This document shows, piece by piece, positions 7,755-9,625 of a stretch of 9,625 nt of DNA; the stretch's first letter is position 1, and every line of letters starts with the position of its first letter. The DNA is from DASSBG01 sp035703755 (lineage in GTDB: Bacteria; Pseudomonadota; Gammaproteobacteria; Xanthomonadales; Rhodanobacteraceae). Under the pieces are notes generated by a model, which was not told the DNA's origin, made no database searches, and worked only from the letters and a program-made list of their open reading frames with translations. The stretch covers positions 1 to 9,625 of the forward strand of contig DASSXP010000090.1 in NCBI GenBank assembly GCA_035703755.1, read 5' to 3'. The translations under genes were made by a program, and so were the position numbers.

Positions 7755-8395
7755 CGGTGGGCCTGGCAGGGTTCCAGCAGCGTGGAACCCTGCGGCTCCA
7801 GCACCTCAATCTGGATCGGGGTGAAATAGCGGTCGGCGATCAACAGGCGGTGGGTCTTCAGCACCGGCCGAAATCCCGCCTGGGTCAATGCCTGGGTCGA
7901 GGCGGTGTTCTCCCGGTTACAGCTGGCGACCAGTTCGCGCCAGCCCTGCGGCGCGAGTTCCGCGCGTATTGCGCGAATCAGTCGCTGCGACAGGCCGCGT
8001 TTGCGCCACGCCGGCAAGGTGAACAGGTTGTACAGGACCGCCCGCGTGGGCGCGGCAGCGATCCAGACGCCGATTTCCTTGCGTCGCATGAAGCAGATCC
8101 AACTGAAAGCCGCCCATTGCCCGTCGTTGCTCAAGACATACAGGGCATCGCCCTGTCGCAGGCGTTCGGCCACCACGGCAACCGGCTCCCCGGCTGCCTG
8201 CATGACCTGCTGCGCCGTCAGCACGGTCGCCGGGTCCGCGCCCTGCAATCGGTGCAACGAATGCGCTGGTTCCATCAATGGCGTGTCGGTGTTGTCGCAA
8301 CACAGGACAAAGGTGTCGAAGTTGCGCAGCAGCCGCCTGGGCAGGGATCGGCAGCGATGCAACAAGGCAATGGCCGGAAACGGCGCGGTTCCCAT
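7751..8395 (-). CDS. GNAT family N-acyltransferase
   Basis: 214-residue single-domain GNAT enzyme, first gene of the acyltransferase-deacetylase-acyltransferase operon. The acetyl-CoA motif A is clear: LYNLFTLPAWRKRGLSQRLI (121-140), with the Arg-x-x-Gly-x-x-loop at 131-136. Motif B follows with LVASCNRENTASTQALTQAGFRPVLKTHRL (155-184), the usual Asn...Ser...GF pattern. The substrate cannot be read from the sequence; a sugar amine or hydroxyl is inferred from the operon partners. The start is uncertain. ATG 8395 is used because third positions of codons 1-40 are about 80% G/C (hand count), which is coding-like. However, neither it nor the internal ATG at 8275 (MEPAHSL) has a Shine-Dalgarno, and the GNAT fold proper could begin at the internal one. 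The stop overlaps the deacetylase start. Confidence 0.88.
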   Translation of the reverse strand: MGTAPFPAIALLHRCRSLPRRLLRNFDTFVLCCDNTDTPLMEPAHSLHRLQGADPATVLTAQQVMQAAGEPVAVVAERLRQGDALYVLSNDGQWAAFSWICFMRRKEIGVWIAAAPTRAVLYNLFTLPAWRKRGLSQRLIRAIRAELAPQGWRELVASCNRENTASTQALTQAGFRPVLKTHRLLIADRYFTPIQIEVLEPQGSTLLEPCQAHR

Positions 8396-8453
8396 GGAAT
8401 AAATTCTGGCATTGGCCCATTAGGAAAAATGCGGCCCGGGCTGACTAAAGAAC

Positions 8454-8520
8454 AATGAAGCCTGTCATCCCGCGGCAAAACGGGGCCAGACGGTGATTGT
8501 TGTTGAATAAAGTCTGTCAT
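8454..8520 (+). repeat. Imperfect direct repeat AATRAAGYCTGTCAT, two copies
   Basis: Copy 1 at about 8454-8467 (AATGAAGCCTGTCAT) and copy 2 at about 8506-8520 (AATAAAGTCTGTCAT) agree at 13 of 15 bases, both differences being transitions, and start about 52 bases apart. They lie upstream of the GNAT gene on its promoter side. CTGTCAT equals a Pho-box half site, but the 11-base spacing of a real Pho box is absent. It may be an operator pair or chance. Confidence 0.35.
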
Positions 8521-8611
8521 GCCTGGTTTCACGAATCAAGTGGCCGCACCGGTACACCGGACGAGATCGCGGCACTGAGAGCTTGTGAAAAAACCGCCCA
8601 CCTACTGCGGC

Positions 8612-8676
8612 GGCGCGCTGGGCGCAAACAGTGGTCATTTGGTTCACCAAACTCCCTTGTTTGCGCCCAACGCACC
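8612..8676. repeat. Nested inverted repeat (large hairpin)
   Basis: The outer arms at 8612-8630 and 8658-8676 are complementary at 17 of 19 positions; the core is TGGGCGCAAACA against TGTTTGCGCCCA. The two exceptions are C-A on the plus strand but G-U wobbles if the minus strand is transcribed, so the hairpin would be more stable in a minus-strand transcript. Inside the 27-base loop is a second perfect inverted repeat, TTTGGTTCACCAAA (8638-8651). No U-tract follows on either strand, so it is not a canonical intrinsic terminator. It may be a REP/MITE-like intergenic element, a regulator site or an mRNA structure. Confidence 0.7.
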
Positions 8677-8856
8677 TTGCCAGGAACACCCGGCGACGCC
8701 CTCGCTACGGCGTTCGAATTTTCCAGCGGCTCTGAGGTTTGCCATAATTGACCGCGAGTGCGCCGCTGTACCCACGATCCTCCTTCCGATTGGACTGCCG
8801 CTGTCGGTTACCGATGGTGCTGGAGTTTCTGTGGTGGCATCTGCGCCCTCGGCTAT

Positions 8857-8882
8857 TACCCCTGAAATATGTACCCCTGAAA
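8857..8882 (+). repeat. Tandem direct repeat TACCCCTGAAA x2 in the M48 leader
   Basis: Two identical 11-base copies, 8857-8867 and 8872-8882, with a 15-base period, ending 15 bases before the AGGAG of the M48 gene. The position suits a regulator binding site near the promoter or a leader element controlling translation. No known operator is recognised. Confidence 0.65.
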
Positions 8883-8897
8883 CTTTAAATCTTTGAC

Positions 8898-8902
8898 AGG
8901 AG
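8898..8902 (+). promoter_or_regulatory. Ribosome binding site (AGGAG) of the M48 metalloprotease
   Basis: AGGAG with 9 bases before the ATG at 8912. It fixes the start, and the product then begins with a clean signal peptide. Confidence 0.8.
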
Positions 8903-8911
8903 TTGAACCCC

Positions 8912-9625
8912 ATGAGGAAGCATCACAAGGCCATCCTTCTCGCAGCCATGCTCGCGTTCGCCGGACAAGCCGCCGCTGAGGGCAGCGGCCAGTTTTCCCT
9001 CCGTTCCGCGCTGCATGCCACCAAGGCCGTGAGCCTGAGCGACAAGGACGTGATCGATACAGCCAAGCAAGCCTGCGCCGCCTACGACAAGCAGAACCGG
9101 GCGGCGCCTTCCAGCAGCAAGTACGCACGCCGGCTGGCCAAACTGACCAAAGGCCTGCACAAGGAGGACGGCATGAGCCTGAACTTCAAGGTCTATCTGG
9201 TGAGCAACGTCAACGCCTTCGCGTTGGCCAACGGTTGCGTGCGCGTGTACTCCGGCTTGATGGATGTCGCCACCGACGACGAGTTGATGGGCGTCATTGG
9301 CCACGAAATTGGCCACGTCAAGCTTGGCCACAGCAAAGCCAAGATGAAGACCGCGATGCTGGCCCGCGCGGCCCGCGAGGGTGCGGCCGATGCCGGTGGC
9401 AATGCTGGCGAGCTGGCGGCTTCCGAGCTGGGCGGCCTGGCCGAAGCCTTCATCAATGCGCAGTTCTCGCAGAAGGAAGAAACGAAGGCTGACGAGTACG
9501 GCTTCAAGTTCATGCAGCGGCACGGTTACGACACCCATGGCATGGCCACCATGCTGGGCAAGCTCAAGGGTGATGGTGGCTTGTTGTCCTCGCATCCATC
9601 CTCGCCCAAGCGCGTCAAGAATATC
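8912..9625 (+). CDS. LoiP/YggG-like M48 zinc metalloprotease, 3' partial
   Basis: Periplasmic or envelope zinc metallopeptidase; E. coli LoiP is a quality-control protease of this type that works with BepA. 238 residues are visible and the frame runs off the window end; LoiP is about 252, so little is missing. The signal peptide is MRKHHKAILLAAMLAFAGQAAA, cleaved near Ala-Ala-Ala at residues 20-22. No lipobox cysteine is present, unlike the lipoprotein LoiP. A pre-domain with ALANGCVRVYSGLMDVATDDELMGVI (about 104-129) matches LoiP closely. The zinc site is intact: HEIGH with His131, Glu132 and His135, and the third ligand Glu190 in the ExxAD motif (ETKADEYGF). FINAQFSQKEE just before it and SSHPSSPKRVKNI at the end also follow the LoiP pattern. 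Its promoter should lie in the repeat-bearing region upstream. Family is secure; orthology to loiP is probable only. Confidence 0.93.
   Translation, partial: MRKHHKAILLAAMLAFAGQAAAEGSGQFSLRSALHATKAVSLSDKDVIDTAKQACAAYDKQNRAAPSSSKYARRLAKLTKGLHKEDGMSLNFKVYLVSNVNAFALANGCVRVYSGLMDVATDDELMGVIGHEIGHVKLGHSKAKMKTAMLARAAREGAADAGGNAGELAASELGGLAEAFINAQFSQKEETKADEYGFKFMQRHGYDTHGMATMLGKLKGDGGLLSSHPSSPKRVKNI

Larger units (their letters stand above)
8396..8911. other. Non-coding region between divergent transcription units
   Basis: A 516-base gap between the minus-strand tailoring operon and the plus-strand M48 gene; both promoters should be here. I see no convincing gene: the short frames have no ribosome binding sites or recognisable products. 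It holds a loose direct repeat around CTGTCAT (8454-8520), a nested inverted repeat (8612-8676), and an 11-base tandem direct repeat (8857-8882) next to the M48 ribosome binding site. A CATAAT at 8743-8748 could be a -10 element for the M48 gene, but its -35 (TTCCAG, 16 bases upstream) is poor. I could not find a good sigma-70 promoter for the minus-strand operon. The region is visibly less GC-rich than the genes around it. Confidence 0.7.

Noticed and set aside
6459..7829. 456-codon plus-strand open frame across the CelD-like and deacetylase genes
   Set aside because: It spans two genes with clear family motifs on the other strand and shows no domain of its own.
8893..8898. Perfect TTGACA as a -35 promoter element
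   Set aside because: It overlaps the Shine-Dalgarno of the M48 gene, and a matching -10 would fall inside the coding region; no such -10 is seen.

Overview
This window is GC-rich, densely coded bacterial chromosome with a Gram-negative gene set: periplasmic proteases, signal peptides and an ABC-type binding protein. The prc homologue follows the E. coli protein closely along its whole length, and codon third positions are strongly G/C. A high-GC gammaproteobacterium fits best, possibly Xanthomonadales (Lysobacterales). That placement is inferred from composition and gene families and is not firm. I see no tRNA, rRNA, CRISPR array, insertion sequence or phage gene.

Layout. (1) Plus strand, 1-2172: tail-specific protease prc, cut at its 5' end by the window edge. 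(2) Plus strand, 2257-2823: a small secreted protein of unknown function with four cysteines and a visibly less GC-biased codon usage. (3) Minus strand, 8395 down to 3003: five genes in two tight groups. The upstream group is a GNAT acyltransferase, a NodB-type polysaccharide deacetylase and a CelD/BcsL-type (Acetyltransf_6) acyltransferase. Their junctions are an ATGA overlap and a 12-base gap, so they look translationally coupled. After a 113-base gap comes a PstS-like periplasmic binding protein, followed 37 bases later by an M17 (leucyl) aminopeptidase. (4) A 516-base non-coding region, 8396-8911, between divergent transcription units. It holds a nested inverted repeat, an 11-base tandem direct repeat just upstream of a ribosome binding site, and a looser direct repeat. 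(5) Plus strand, 8912 to the window end: an M48 metalloprotease resembling E. coli LoiP/YggG, cut at its 3' end.

How they may work together. Three of the eight genes are peptidases: Prc and the M48 enzyme in the envelope, the M17 enzyme in the cytosol. The three-gene acyltransferase/deacetylase operon points to acyl-group tailoring of a surface or exported polysaccharide. The binding protein has no permease or ATPase genes beside it, and its usual phosphate-binding loops are poorly conserved, so a standard Pst phosphate-import role is doubtful. I found no clearly new multi-gene system. The best leads are the orphan binding protein paired with an aminopeptidase, the secreted four-cysteine protein, the compact tailoring operon and the structured leader of the M48 gene.
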